DNA of 42,977 nt from SMWD01 sp051008895 (GTDB lineage Bacteria > Pseudomonadota > Gammaproteobacteria > Steroidobacterales > GCA-2729495), in assembly GCA_051008895.1 (NCBI GenBank), contig JBPCXI010000060.1, positions 1 through 42,977 of the forward strand, read 5' to 3'. Under the pieces are notes generated by a model. It saw nothing but the letters and a program-made list of their open reading frames with translations. It had not been told where the DNA came from and made no database searches. A program made the position numbers and the translations under genes. Of the stretch, positions 23,225 to 32,227 are shown in pieces; positions within the stretch are counted from its first letter, which is position 1, and each line of letters begins with the position of its first letter.

Positions 23225-24328
23225 TTAGTCGATGTTGACGATGATCTTGCCGCGCGCGCGTCCCGTTTCCGAGTAGCGAATCGCGTCGGCGACTCCGCTC
23301 AGCCGGTAGTGCCGATCGATCACCGGCGCGAGCTTGCCGGACTCGGCGAGCGTCCGCAGGACCATCAGGTCATCCTGGCTCAATACCGCCAGGAGATCCC
23401 TGAAACTTTGATCCACGAACGGCGACAGCAGCAGCGCGACGAGCGAGTTGACCAAAGGCCCGATCCACCTGCCGTCCGGCCCGCCGACCACGACGAAGAT
23501 TCCATCGGGTTCCAGCACGTCACGGTATTTGAACAATGAGTGATTGCCGACGTTGTCGATCACCAGGTCGTATCGGCGACCCACTGTCGTGAAGTCTTCG
23601 CGCGTATAGTCGATGACGTGATCGGCGCCGAGCGCGCGAACCAGTTCCACGTTGCGAGTACTGCAGACACCGGTGACCTCGGCGCCGAGCGACTTTGCGA
23701 TCTGCACCGCGAACGATCCAACGCCGCCAGATGCGCCATTGATGAGTACTTTCTGTCCCGATTCGATCTCGCCCTTGTCCCGCAGCGCCTGCAGCGCGGT
23801 AATCGCCGCGACCGGCAGCGAAGCTGCCTGCTCGAACGTCAGGTTCGACGGTTTCAGCGCCAGCGCGCGATCTTCCCGAATCACCAGGTAGTCGGCAAAT
23901 GCACCGGACCCGGCGCCGAAGACTTCATCGCCCGGCTTGAAACGTTCCACACCGGCGCCGACCGCTTCCACGGTGCCCGAAAAATCGGTACCCAGTCTCG
24001 GATCGTCCGGCTTGCCGAATCCGGATACGAAACGCATAAGGTACGGAGTGCCACGCATGTAGTGCCAGTCGAGCGGATTCACCGCGGCCGCGTGAACCCG
24101 CACCAGAACCCGGTCCCCGGTCGCGACCGGCTTTTCTACGTTTTCCAGTCGCAGCACTTCGGCAGCGCCGTAACAGGAGTAGACGATCGCGGTCATCAGC
24201 GTCGCGTCCTCACGGACGGGCGGCCCCGCTTCACATGCCGCGTCGTAACTTAGCAAGAGTCCGAGCGACAGAATTGCACAAGCGGCGATCAGCGCGAGCG
24301 TGACCGTGACCTTGCGCAGTGCCGACAT
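23225..24328 (-). CDS. Membrane-anchored MDR (zinc-less quinone-reductase-like) oxidoreductase
   Basis: This 367-residue medium-chain dehydrogenase/reductase has an NADP-binding site INGASGGVGSFAVQIAKSLG and the family opening VRVHAAAVNPLDWHYMRG. The Cys ligands of the zinc-dependent branch are absent, so it should reduce quinones or enones. Unusually, about 45 residues precede the catalytic domain and contain one hydrophobic helix (VTLALIAACAILSLGLLLSY), so it is probably tethered to the inner membrane. It starts 9 bases after the PQQ dehydrogenase stop, so the two form an operon and may share an electron-transfer route. Confidence 0.85.
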   Translation of the reverse strand: MSALRKVTVTLALIAACAILSLGLLLSYDAACEAGPPVREDATLMTAIVYSCYGAAEVLRLENVEKPVATGDRVLVRVHAAAVNPLDWHYMRGTPYLMRFVSGFGKPDDPRLGTDFSGTVEAVGAGVERFKPGDEVFGAGSGAFADYLVIREDRALALKPSNLTFEQAASLPVAAITALQALRDKGEIESGQKVLINGASGGVGSFAVQIAKSLGAEVTGVCSTRNVELVRALGADHVIDYTREDFTTVGRRYDLVIDNVGNHSLFKYRDVLEPDGIFVVVGGPDGRWIGPLVNSLVALLLSPFVDQSFRDLLAVLSQDDLMVLRTLAESGKLAPVIDRHYRLSGVADAIRYSETGRARGKIIVNID

Positions 24329-24337
24329 GACGACAAA

Positions 24338-26308
24338 TTACTCGGGCAACGCGAACGCGATCAGGTAGTCGTCGATGCCGTTCGCGTAGTACCAGCTGTG
24401 CCCGCCGGCGGCGATCACGACGAACTGGCGTCCGTCGACCTCATAGGTCATCGGGGTCGCCATCGCGGACGTCGGCAACATGTCCTGCCACAGTTCCTCG
24501 CCGGTATCGATGTCGAACGCGCGGAACCGCGAATCCGCCGTCGCACCGATGAAGATCAGCCCGCCGGCGGTGATGATCGGGCCGCCGGCCGACGGCGCGC
24601 CCCAGTTCAGCGGCAACGGCACCGGGACGAGCTTGTCGAGTACGCCGAACGGTATCTCCCACTTGATCTCGCCCATCGCGACATCGACGGCGACCAGCTT
24701 GTTCCAGGGCGGGGCCGTGCACGGCGAAAAGAAAGGAGACATCAGCGGGCCATGCTCGACGGCATACGGCGTTCCGCCGATGTAACCCGGCGGTTGCATC
24801 GGGGCACCGGCGTGCGGCAACTTCGCGAGCTCCGGATCGACCGCGTCGCGAGGAATCAGGCGAATAAAATACGGTATCTGCGATACCGGCGTCACGAGCA
24901 GGTTGCGTTGCGGATCGAAGGCGCCGCCGCCCCAGTTGCTGCCGCCGCCGATCTGCGGGAACAGCGCCGTCCCCTGCTGCGTCGGCGGTGTGTACATGGA
25001 TCCGTAACGCAGCGCTTCGATCTTGCGCCGGCACACGTTGCGGTCGAACCACGTGAAGCCCCACGCGTCGTCGGGCGAAATGCCTTGGCGCACGAGCGGC
25101 GGAGGCTTGACCGTGAATGGCTGCGTCGGCGACAACTGTTCGCCGGGGATACCGTCGGTCGGCACGGGCCGTTCCTCGATCGGGAACAGCGGCTCGCCCG
25201 TCTCGCGGTTGAAGATGAACGCCATGCCGGACTTGCTCAACTGAATTACGGCGGGGATCGTCTCGCCGTCGCGCCGGATGTCGACGACGATCGGCTGCGC
25301 CGGCATGTCACGGTCCCACACGTCGTGATGCACGATCTGGAAATGCCAGACGACCTCTCCGGTCGAACCGCGCAGCGCGACGATGGAATTCGCGTAACGA
25401 TTGTCGCCCGGCCGGTGCTCACCCCAGAAGTTCGGCGCCGGACTCGCGGTCGGCAGGAACAACAGGTCACGCTCCTCGTCGGCCGAGACCATGATCCAGA
25501 CGTTGGCACCGCCGACGTTCTGCGGTGTCGGTTCGAGGCCGTTCGCAGCGACGCGAACCAGCGGGTCGAAAGTCCAGCGCAACTTGCCGGTGCGCGCATC
25601 GAATCCCCGCACCGCACCATTGATCGAGCTGGCACTCTTGAACTTGTTCGAGGTCGTGGTCACGACCACGGTGTCGCGCACGTGCCCGGCGGGCGACAGC
25701 AGCTGCGTGCCGATCACGGTATCCGCCGGCTCCGCTGCCTCGATCAACGGTCGCACGTCAACGACCCCGCCGGTGCCGAAGTCGGGGCACAACTTACCGT
25801 CCCGCGCGTCGATCGAGAGCAGGCTCATGTCCGGCAACGGCAGGTACAGTCGGGTCGCGCAGCGCGCGTCGGCCGCAGCCTCAGGATCGCGCCACTGCGA
25901 CAGGCCGCGACACTTGAAGCGGCCGGCATACGGCGTCTTGTTGAATTTCGGTTCGAACGACCAGCGCTCCTCGCCGGTCGCCGGGTCGAGCGCGATTACC
26001 TTGGTGAACGGGGTGCAGACGATCAGGTGGCCGCCGGCCTCGGCCGGCAACAGAATCGGCGTCGCCTGAAAATCGATGAACATCCGCAGATTCGGATTCT
26101 CGGCCACGGCACCGGTGCGGTACGTCCACGCGCGCTCAAGGCCCTGGACGTTGTCGCGATCGATCGAGCTCAGAGCGGAGAATCGGCTGCCGCCAATGTC
26201 ACCGCCATAGTGCATCCAGTCTTCGGCCAACGCGCTCGCGCCTGTCGTCATCGACGACACGAGGCAGGCGCTCAGGAAAATGTGAATGGTTCTGCGAAAC
26301 TCGATCAT
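24338..26308 (-). CDS. PQQ-dependent quinoprotein dehydrogenase (glucose-dehydrogenase-like)
   Basis: This 656-residue periplasmic protein has a signal peptide (IHIFLSACLVSSMTTGASALA) and an eight-bladed propeller. Hallmarks are DWMHYGGDIGGSRFSAL at the start, ALDPATGEERWSFEPK, HHDVWDRDMPAQP, a GSNWGGGAFDPQRN stretch, and the closing ATPMTYEVDGRQFVVIAAGG. It resembles membrane-type quinoprotein glucose dehydrogenase but lacks that enzyme's five N-terminal membrane helices, so it should be soluble or loosely attached. The substrate is an unknown alcohol or sugar, and electrons would pass to quinone or a cytochrome. It is the first gene of an operon with the MDR reductase. Confidence 0.9.
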   Translation of the reverse strand: MIEFRRTIHIFLSACLVSSMTTGASALAEDWMHYGGDIGGSRFSALSSIDRDNVQGLERAWTYRTGAVAENPNLRMFIDFQATPILLPAEAGGHLIVCTPFTKVIALDPATGEERWSFEPKFNKTPYAGRFKCRGLSQWRDPEAAADARCATRLYLPLPDMSLLSIDARDGKLCPDFGTGGVVDVRPLIEAAEPADTVIGTQLLSPAGHVRDTVVVTTTSNKFKSASSINGAVRGFDARTGKLRWTFDPLVRVAANGLEPTPQNVGGANVWIMVSADEERDLLFLPTASPAPNFWGEHRPGDNRYANSIVALRGSTGEVVWHFQIVHHDVWDRDMPAQPIVVDIRRDGETIPAVIQLSKSGMAFIFNRETGEPLFPIEERPVPTDGIPGEQLSPTQPFTVKPPPLVRQGISPDDAWGFTWFDRNVCRRKIEALRYGSMYTPPTQQGTALFPQIGGGSNWGGGAFDPQRNLLVTPVSQIPYFIRLIPRDAVDPELAKLPHAGAPMQPPGYIGGTPYAVEHGPLMSPFFSPCTAPPWNKLVAVDVAMGEIKWEIPFGVLDKLVPVPLPLNWGAPSAGGPIITAGGLIFIGATADSRFRAFDIDTGEELWQDMLPTSAMATPMTYEVDGRQFVVIAAGGHSWYYANGIDDYLIAFALPE

Positions 26309-26333
26309 CGACGCCTCTCACAATTGCGTTCTT

Positions 26334-26351
26334 GTTAACCATATCGTTAAC
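26334..26351. promoter_or_regulatory. Repeated GTTAAC pair upstream of the PQQ dehydrogenase
   Basis: GTTAAC occurs at 26334-26339 and 26346-26351, one helical turn apart, 26-43 bases upstream of the dehydrogenase start. Each copy is itself a palindrome. This is the pattern of a dimeric repressor site, but no regulator gene is nearby. Confidence 0.3.
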
Positions 26352-26442
26352 GGCGAGTGCCGGACGACACCGACGCAGTGTTTGCCCCGCGGCATGCGTT
26401 GTCAATCGGCGCCACGGACCCGGCCAAATAGCTATTATTTTC

Positions 26443-26456
26443 ATATGTTTACATAT
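26443..26456. promoter_or_regulatory. AT-rich inverted repeat ATATGT-TT-ACATAT
   Basis: A 14-base inverted repeat lies in the most AT-rich part of the divergent gap. It could be an operator or a promoter element; the evidence is only its symmetry and position. Confidence 0.25.
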
Positions 26457-26690
26457 ATCAGCGCGCGCCCGTCGCGGAGCGGTCAGTCACGCGAATAGTC
26501 GGACGATCCGTGCCTGCGCCGTGTTGACCCCGCAGAATGCGCCCGTATACTTCGGATTCATTGCGGAGCCTGCCGATCCGAGCGCAATAAGAGCGGATCG
26601 ACAAATATAAGCAACGAACGAAAGGGCGGCCCGGTTTCACCCGGTCGAAACGTTGGCTCTGCATCTGGGGAACACTAAGGAGACTCTTCG

Positions 26691-27269
26691 ATGAAACGAC
26701 TCAGCATGGCAGCCGCGCTGTTTCTGATCGCGTCTATGGTTCATGCCGAGGACGCCGCCGAGGCCGAAAGCAGATTTCGCGTCGGGGCGGGAGCCACTTT
26801 CTCGGATTACAAAGGTGATGCGAGCTTTCCCATCGAAGACAACGGGCTCGGCGTGCAGATCTACGCCCAGGCACTGCTGAACAGCTGGCTGGCCGCAGAG
26901 ATCGGTTATTTCAATAGCGGTGGATTCGAGCGCGACATCGACCCCGGCCAGTCCGACGGCCCGGTCGAAACGCGCCTCGGTGGTTTCAATATATCGGCCC
27001 TCGCCTACCTGCCATTGTTCCAGGACGCCGAGGCGGACATCGACATCTTTGTCCGCGCCGGTTTGTATGACTATGACATCGACCTGACCACGGTCGTCGG
27101 CAACACCAAGGTTCCGGGGTCACTCGGTCACTCGACCGGAGTATTTGGCGGCGCCGGCTTCGTCTTCAATATCAGCGAGGATTTCGGCATCCGTGCGGTC
27201 TTCGACTGGTACGACATCGATAATGCCGACCTCTGGTCAGCCGCACTCGCGCTCGAATACAAGTTCTGA
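26691..27269 (+). CDS. Small outer-membrane beta-barrel protein
   Basis: This 192-residue protein has a signal peptide (MKRLSMAAALFLIASMVHA) and about eight amphipathic strands alternating with Asp/Gly-rich loops. It ends LALEYKF with the C-terminal phenylalanine needed for BAM insertion. The pattern fits the OmpA/OmpW-like single-barrel porin family. The ATG at 26691 has an AAGGAGA ribosome site. The ligand is unknown. Confidence 0.85.
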   Translation: MKRLSMAAALFLIASMVHAEDAAEAESRFRVGAGATFSDYKGDASFPIEDNGLGVQIYAQALLNSWLAAEIGYFNSGGFERDIDPGQSDGPVETRLGGFNISALAYLPLFQDAEADIDIFVRAGLYDYDIDLTTVVGNTKVPGSLGHSTGVFGGAGFVFNISEDFGIRAVFDWYDIDNADLWSAALALEYKF

Positions 27270-27272
27270 GCC

Positions 27273-27291
27273 CCCCGCGCCCGCCGCGGGG
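27273..27291 (+). terminator. GC hairpin after the barrel gene
   Basis: CCCCGCG (27273-27279) pairs with CGCGGGG (27285-27291) directly after the stop. There is no T tract, so it is a weak or Rho-assisted terminator candidate. Confidence 0.35.
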
Positions 27292-27397
27292 CGCCCGCAC
27301 ACCCATAAACGCCCGGATACGGTTCTATTCTGCCGGCACTCGCCGGATTCGCGAACCGCTTCCTTAAGTTAATCGGCCGAACGGCCGAAATCCTCGT

Positions 27398-27424
27398 AGA
27401 GAGCCGGACCCGGTCCGCCTCTCT
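27398..27424 (+). promoter_or_regulatory. Strong hairpin in the mshL leader
   Basis: AGAGAGCCGGACC (27398-27410) pairs with GGTCCGCCTCTCT (27412-27424) with a single mismatch. A second small hairpin, CCGC-TAT-GCGG, and then ATTTTTG follow at 27429-27446, just before the pilus operon. It could be an attenuator or a leftover terminator. It does not match the c-di-GMP (GEMM) riboswitch pattern as far as I can see. Confidence 0.4.
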
Positions 27425-27464
27425 CGCGCCGCTATGCGGGATTTTTGTGTGACTTGGACGGGCA

Positions 27465-29180
27465 ATGATCGACAGCAAATACAACACAAATCGATGGATG
27501 AACCGTGGCACCTCGGCGGTGCTGGCGCTGTTACTGACGACCGGATGCGGCCCGGCGCGAGAGTTCGAGAAATCGCCGATCCACCTCGAGGAACCCGTCC
27601 CGACGGCGGCAGCGATTCCCGCGTTGGTCGAGCAGGCGCCGGTATTGAGACCGCCCGAAGTCAAACCACCCGAGGAGCGCTACACGGTCGTCGTCACGGA
27701 TGTGCCGGTACGCGAATTGCTGTTCGCGCTCGCGCGCGATGCGCTGCTGAACGCAGACGTGCACACGAATATTGCCGGCAACGTGACGATCAATGCGGTG
27801 GATCAGACGCTGCCGCAGATTATGGAGCGCGTGTCGCGACAGGTACGCCTGCGCTATACCATCGACGGACCAACGCTGACCATCATGCCGGACCTGCCGT
27901 TCTGGCGTAACTATCGGCTCGACTACGTCAATATCGATCGCGCGGCATCCGGCGAGGTCACGGTGTCGACCAAGATGTCGACGACCGGCGGGAGCATTAA
28001 CGATCAAGGCGGTGACAGCGGCGGCAGCGACGGCGGCAATGAGTCGTCGACCGAGGTCAAGAGCAGCACGAAAAATAACTTCTGGGAACTGGTCACCGCG
28101 AACGTCAGGCAACTTATCGCCGCGGACTCAGCGCCGGGCCAGGAGCCATCGAATCCTGAAGACGCGGTCGTCGCGAACGCGATGACCGGCGTCATCAGCG
28201 TGTTTGCGAATCAGTATCAGCACAAGCAGATTCAGAGCTTTCTCGACTACGTCGCGGCGAATGCTCGCAGGCAGGTGCTGATCGAGGCGACGATCGTCGA
28301 GGTCGAACTCAACGACCGATTCCAGGCCGGCGTCGACTGGGCTCGGGTCTCGGCCGCCGGCGGCGAAGGTAGCAACGGCGTGTCGTTCGTACAGCAGCTG
28401 ACCGGCAACAACCTCAGTGCGCCGCCGGTATTCGCGATGACCTACAACAACTTCAACAGTGATGGCAGCGGCATCTCCGCAACGGTGAAGCTGCTGGAAC
28501 AGTTTGGCGACGCAACGGTGTTGTCGAGCCCTCGCATCATGGCGCTGAACAATCAGACCGCAATGTTGAAGGTCGTCGACGAGGTCGTGTATTTCAGCCT
28601 TGAGCAGGAGATTCGCGAAGCATCATTCGATAGCCCGGAACGAACGATCATCACCAGCGAGATTCACACGGTACCGGTTGGTTTCGTCATGAGCGTCACA
28701 CCGCAGATCAACGAAAACCATAACGTCAGCATGAACGTCCGGCCGACGATTACGAGGATCGTCGATTTCGCGATCGACCCCGCGCCGCGCCTCGCCGGCT
28801 CGGATTTCGATAACCTCGTGCCCGAAATTCACGTCAGCGAGATCGAATCGCTGCTCGAGATCGCCGACGGCCAGACGGTGATGATCGGCGGATTGATGCA
28901 GGATCGGCTATCCAACAAGCTCGACGGCATCCCCGGACTGTCGAAGATCCCCGGGATCGGCAAGCTCTTCACATACCGTGACGACGAGGTCGCGAAATCC
29001 GAGCTCGTGATATTCCTGCGACCGACCGTGATCAAGGGTTCGGGGGCAAACAATCGCGGCACCGCGATGAGCCAGTTCGGCGGCAGCACCGGCCGGCCGA
29101 CCGCGGCCGGTGCGTCGGCAGATTTCTCCGACCACCTGGCCACATCCCGCAGGTTCGTCGAGGAGGACAGCATTCGATGA
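27465..29180 (+). CDS. mshL: MSHA-type pilus secretin
   Basis: This 571-residue secretin forms the outer-membrane channel of the pilus. A lipoprotein signal ends LLLTTGCG. A short secretin-N/STN region (VRELLFALARDALLNADV) is followed by the conserved C-terminal secretin domain (VLIEATIVEVELND, VLSSPRIMALNNQTAMLKV, IADGQTVMIGGLMQDR, PGLSKIPGIGKLF). A Gly/Ser/Asp-rich linker lies near residues 175-200. M12 is an alternative start that gives a more usual lipoprotein signal. The gene is first in the pilus operon, and its stop overlaps mshN in an ATGA. Confidence 0.93.
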   Translation: MIDSKYNTNRWMNRGTSAVLALLLTTGCGPAREFEKSPIHLEEPVPTAAAIPALVEQAPVLRPPEVKPPEERYTVVVTDVPVRELLFALARDALLNADVHTNIAGNVTINAVDQTLPQIMERVSRQVRLRYTIDGPTLTIMPDLPFWRNYRLDYVNIDRAASGEVTVSTKMSTTGGSINDQGGDSGGSDGGNESSTEVKSSTKNNFWELVTANVRQLIAADSAPGQEPSNPEDAVVANAMTGVISVFANQYQHKQIQSFLDYVAANARRQVLIEATIVEVELNDRFQAGVDWARVSAAGGEGSNGVSFVQQLTGNNLSAPPVFAMTYNNFNSDGSGISATVKLLEQFGDATVLSSPRIMALNNQTAMLKVVDEVVYFSLEQEIREASFDSPERTIITSEIHTVPVGFVMSVTPQINENHNVSMNVRPTITRIVDFAIDPAPRLAGSDFDNLVPEIHVSEIESLLEIADGQTVMIGGLMQDRLSNKLDGIPGLSKIPGIGKLFTYRDDEVAKSELVIFLRPTVIKGSGANNRGTAMSQFGGSTGRPTAAGASADFSDHLATSRRFVEEDSIR

Positions 29181-30466
29181 GTCTGTTGATCGACGTCCTG
29201 ACGAAGGCCGATCAAGCGAACAGCGACGAACCAGACGGCGATTCCGCGCCGCCTCGAGCAGACGGCGGCGCGGATGACACTCAGCAAGCGCAACATGACG
29301 AGGCCGGCTCCGAACTGTCGCTGGCGCCTGATGACGATTCATCGTCGACCGCTGAACCGGCCGCCGCCCCCGATGCCGAGGCTCCGGGCGACGACGAAGG
29401 CGCGCCCGCGCAACCGGAAGCCGCGCCCGCAACGGCGCCCGCAGATGAGCGCGCGCGTGGCCGACCGCAACCGCGGCCCGCAACCCGCGCCCGCGCGTTA
29501 AAGCTTGCCGCGCTGATCGGCGCGCCCGCGCTGCTCGCGGCGGCGCTGCTGAGCGGCCAGTGGGCGCAGCAGGATTCGCTGACGCCGATCGATTACGGCG
29601 ACGACACGGCGTTTGTCCCGGTGGCCTCGAGACCCGTTAACGACGTCGCGCCGCCTGCGCGGGATCCGGCGGCTTTCGGTCCGCCGATCCCACCGCAACG
29701 CAAACGTTTAGCGTCGAATGAACGGGTACTCGTAGCCGAATTGTCCGCGGCGTCGGCGGCGATCGCTGACGACGCGGATGCCGCGGATGAACCGGACACG
29801 GGGGTTAAAGCGGCCGCGGATGAGCCCACGGATGAACCCCAGGATGATCGTATCGTGATCGAGAAAAACGATCGTGAGAATCCCGCGCACGCGAACATGC
29901 GCCGCGCCTACGACGCGTTCCGTGAGGGCGACTATCCGGGCGCAATCGATGCCTATCAAGCCGCGCTGGAAGTCGACCCCCTCAACCAGGATGCTCTGCT
30001 CGGCCTCGCCGCGCTCGCGCTGCGCACCGGCGACGCGCTACAGGCGGCGCACTACTACGAGGCCACGCTCGACCTGGACCCGAACAACAGCGTCGCCATT
30101 GCCGGCCTCGTCGCTCTGCAGGAAGGCGGCAGTCCTATCGATCGCGAGAGCTTTCTCAAGAACCTGCTCTACGAACGTCCGACGGCGGCCCACCTGCATT
30201 TCAGTCTCGGCATCCAGTACGCGAGCCAGGCCCGCTGGTCGGATGCGCAGCAGGCGTTTTTTGATGCTTTCAGTCACGATCCGAGCAACGCCGACTACGC
30301 CTTCAATCTCGCAGTCAGCCTCGATCGCCTCGGCCAGGGGCGTAGCGCGGCAGACTACTATCGCCGCTCGCTTGACCTCGCGAGCGGCAATCACGTCATC
30401 GACACCACGGCCGCGCAGCGCAGGCTGGAAGCGCTGACGTCGAGCGCCGGAGAAGACTCGCAATGA
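29177..30466 (+). CDS. mshN: MshN-like TPR pilus-assembly protein
   Basis: This 429-residue protein begins MSLLIDVLTKADQ, typical of the MshN/GspB-type N-terminus. A long acidic Pro/Ala/Asp-rich cytoplasmic region (20-105), one membrane helix (about 108-126) and C-terminal tetratricopeptide repeats follow (from about residue 235: AYDAFREGDYPGAIDAYQAA, and more). It should sit in the inner membrane with the repeats in the periplasm and help the secretin or pilus assemble. It overlaps both neighbours by four bases. An mshM ATPase, which usually sits between L and N, is absent here. Confidence 0.8.
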   Translation: MSLLIDVLTKADQANSDEPDGDSAPPRADGGADDTQQAQHDEAGSELSLAPDDDSSSTAEPAAAPDAEAPGDDEGAPAQPEAAPATAPADERARGRPQPRPATRARALKLAALIGAPALLAAALLSGQWAQQDSLTPIDYGDDTAFVPVASRPVNDVAPPARDPAAFGPPIPPQRKRLASNERVLVAELSAASAAIADDADAADEPDTGVKAAADEPTDEPQDDRIVIEKNDRENPAHANMRRAYDAFREGDYPGAIDAYQAALEVDPLNQDALLGLAALALRTGDALQAAHYYEATLDLDPNNSVAIAGLVALQEGGSPIDRESFLKNLLYERPTAAHLHFSLGIQYASQARWSDAQQAFFDAFSHDPSNADYAFNLAVSLDRLGQGRSAADYYRRSLDLASGNHVIDTTAAQRRLEALTSSAGEDSQ

Positions 30467-32214
30467 GCGCCGCGCCGGAAGTCGGGCGAACGGCGGCTAG
30501 CGCGCAGCCGGTCGAACGTCGCCGACCGCGCAAGCAACTGGGCGAGTTGCTCGTCGAGAAAGGTCTGGTCAACAAGGATCAGCTGCGCGTCGCGCTGACG
30601 GAGCAGAAAAATCGCAACGAGCGACTCGGCGCCATCCTCGTGCGGCTCGGTTTGATCAGTGAAGCGCTGCTGCGCGACGTTCTCGCCGAAATGCTGCGTG
30701 TCGAGAGCATCGACCTGTCCAAGGTCGTTCCCGACGGCGAGGCGATTTCGATGTTGCCGGAGGAACTCGCACGGCACTACTCCCTGTTACCGATAACGTT
30801 CAACGCCGCGAGTAAACAGCTCACGGTTGCGATGGCCGATACATTTGACGTTGTTGCCCTGGATCAGGCAACGGCATTGCTCGGCGGCGAGATCTCCGTT
30901 ACGCCGCTGCTCGCCAGCGATGCGGAAATTCAGGAGGCGATCGATCTCTACTACGAACAGCAGTACACGCTCGAGGGCATCATCCAGGAACTCGATGCGC
31001 CGGAAGCGACGCTGACTGAACTCGACGATGCAGCCAACGCGGATGTCAGCCAGCCGATGGTACGCCTGGTCGACGCGCTGCTGTCGGATGCCGTGAAAAT
31101 GCGCGCTTCGGACATTCACCTCGAACCCGAGGAAGGCTTCCTGCGCGTTCGCTACCGGATAGACGGCGTACTCCGCCAGATGTGGACGCTGCATCTGAAA
31201 TTCTGGCCGGCGATGGTTGTGCGGCTGAAAGTCATGTCGAACATGAACATCGCGGAGACTCGCGCGCCACAGGACGGGCATATCTCGCTGATCATCGCGG
31301 GTCGGCCAATCGACTTTCGCGCTTCGGCACAGCCGACAATCCACGGTGAGAACTACGTGCTGCGCGTGCTCGACCGACAGTCGGGAATCGTACCACTCGA
31401 CGATCTGGGCCTGTCGGAAGAGAACCTGATGCTGCTGAAGATGCTGATGGCCAGGCCGGAAGGCGTAATTCTGGTGACCGGGCCGACCGGTAGCGGCAAG
31501 ACCACGACGCTGTATTCGATGCTGAATTATCGCAACGAAGAATCGGTCAATATCATGACGCTGGAGGATCCGGTCGAATACCCGTTCCCGATGATTCGTC
31601 AGACGTCACTCGCCGACGCGATCAAACTGGACTTCGCGGACGGGATTCGCTCGCTGATGCGCCAGGATCCCGACATCATTCTCGTCGGCGAAATCCGGGA
31701 TGAAGAAACGGCCGAGATGGCGTTTCGCGCGGCGATGACCGGCCACCAGGTCTACTCGACGCTGCATACGAATTCGGCGCTCGGCGCGGTACCGCGGCTG
31801 CTGGACATCGGCCTTCGTCCCGGCATCCTCGCCGGCAACATCATCGGCATCGTTGCACAGCGACTCGTTCGGCGGCTGTGCTCGCACTGCAAGGAAGAAT
31901 ACGCGCCGAGCGAACTCGAACTGAAGTTGATGAGCCTCGGTGACGAAGAAGTGCGGGTATTCCGCGCGGTAGGCTGCGACAAATGCCAGCAACAGGGCTA
32001 CATGGGCAGGCTGGCGATACTCGAGATCCTGCGTTTCAACCGGGAAATGGACGAAGCAATCGCCGAAGGTCGCTCGCTCGGCGAACTCCGCACGGTCGCG
32101 CTGGAGAGCAACTTCATACCACTGGCGCGGGACGGCGTGCGCAGAATACTCGCCGGCGACACGAGCCTCGACGAAGTCGCCCGCGTGATCGACCTGACCG
32201 AGTACGTCAGCTGA
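30463..32214 (+). CDS. mshE: Pilus extension ATPase with c-di-GMP-binding N-domain
   Basis: This 583-residue GspE/PilB-family ATPase powers pilus extension. Walker A GPTGSGKTT is at 340-348 (K346), and the Walker B region DPDIILVGEIRDEE is at 402-415. A four-cysteine zinc site is formed by C473/C476 and C505/C508. The N-terminus carries two tandem MshEN repeats (QLGELLVEKG from residue 25 and RLGAILVRLG from residue 54), the known c-di-GMP-binding motif of MshE. The first repeat has Gln where the consensus has Arg. The gene is coupled to mshN by ATGA and followed by mshG 13 bases later. Confidence 0.95.
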   Translation: MSAAPEVGRTAASAQPVERRRPRKQLGELLVEKGLVNKDQLRVALTEQKNRNERLGAILVRLGLISEALLRDVLAEMLRVESIDLSKVVPDGEAISMLPEELARHYSLLPITFNAASKQLTVAMADTFDVVALDQATALLGGEISVTPLLASDAEIQEAIDLYYEQQYTLEGIIQELDAPEATLTELDDAANADVSQPMVRLVDALLSDAVKMRASDIHLEPEEGFLRVRYRIDGVLRQMWTLHLKFWPAMVVRLKVMSNMNIAETRAPQDGHISLIIAGRPIDFRASAQPTIHGENYVLRVLDRQSGIVPLDDLGLSEENLMLLKMLMARPEGVILVTGPTGSGKTTTLYSMLNYRNEESVNIMTLEDPVEYPFPMIRQTSLADAIKLDFADGIRSLMRQDPDIILVGEIRDEETAEMAFRAAMTGHQVYSTLHTNSALGAVPRLLDIGLRPGILAGNIIGIVAQRLVRRLCSHCKEEYAPSELELKLMSLGDEEVRVFRAVGCDKCQQQGYMGRLAILEILRFNREMDEAIAEGRSLGELRTVALESNFIPLARDGVRRILAGDTSLDEVARVIDLTEYVS

Positions 32215-32227
32215 GAGCGTCGACGTC

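Larger units (their letters stand above)
26309..26690. other. Divergent intergenic region without a gene
   Basis: These 382 bases separate the PQQ dehydrogenase and the outer-membrane barrel. No coding frame was supported. Two possible operators are listed separately. An AT-rich island at 26428-26458 probably holds promoter elements, and a strong AAGGAGA ribosome site precedes 26691. Confidence 0.5.

Noticed and set aside
24398..26338. 646-residue plus-strand frame opposite the PQQ dehydrogenase
   Set aside because: It mirrors the whole length of a clear quinoprotein gene and has no domain of its own.
27290..27464. Possible c-di-GMP riboswitch ahead of the pilus operon
   Set aside because: The hairpins are strong but the conserved GEMM core sequences were not found.
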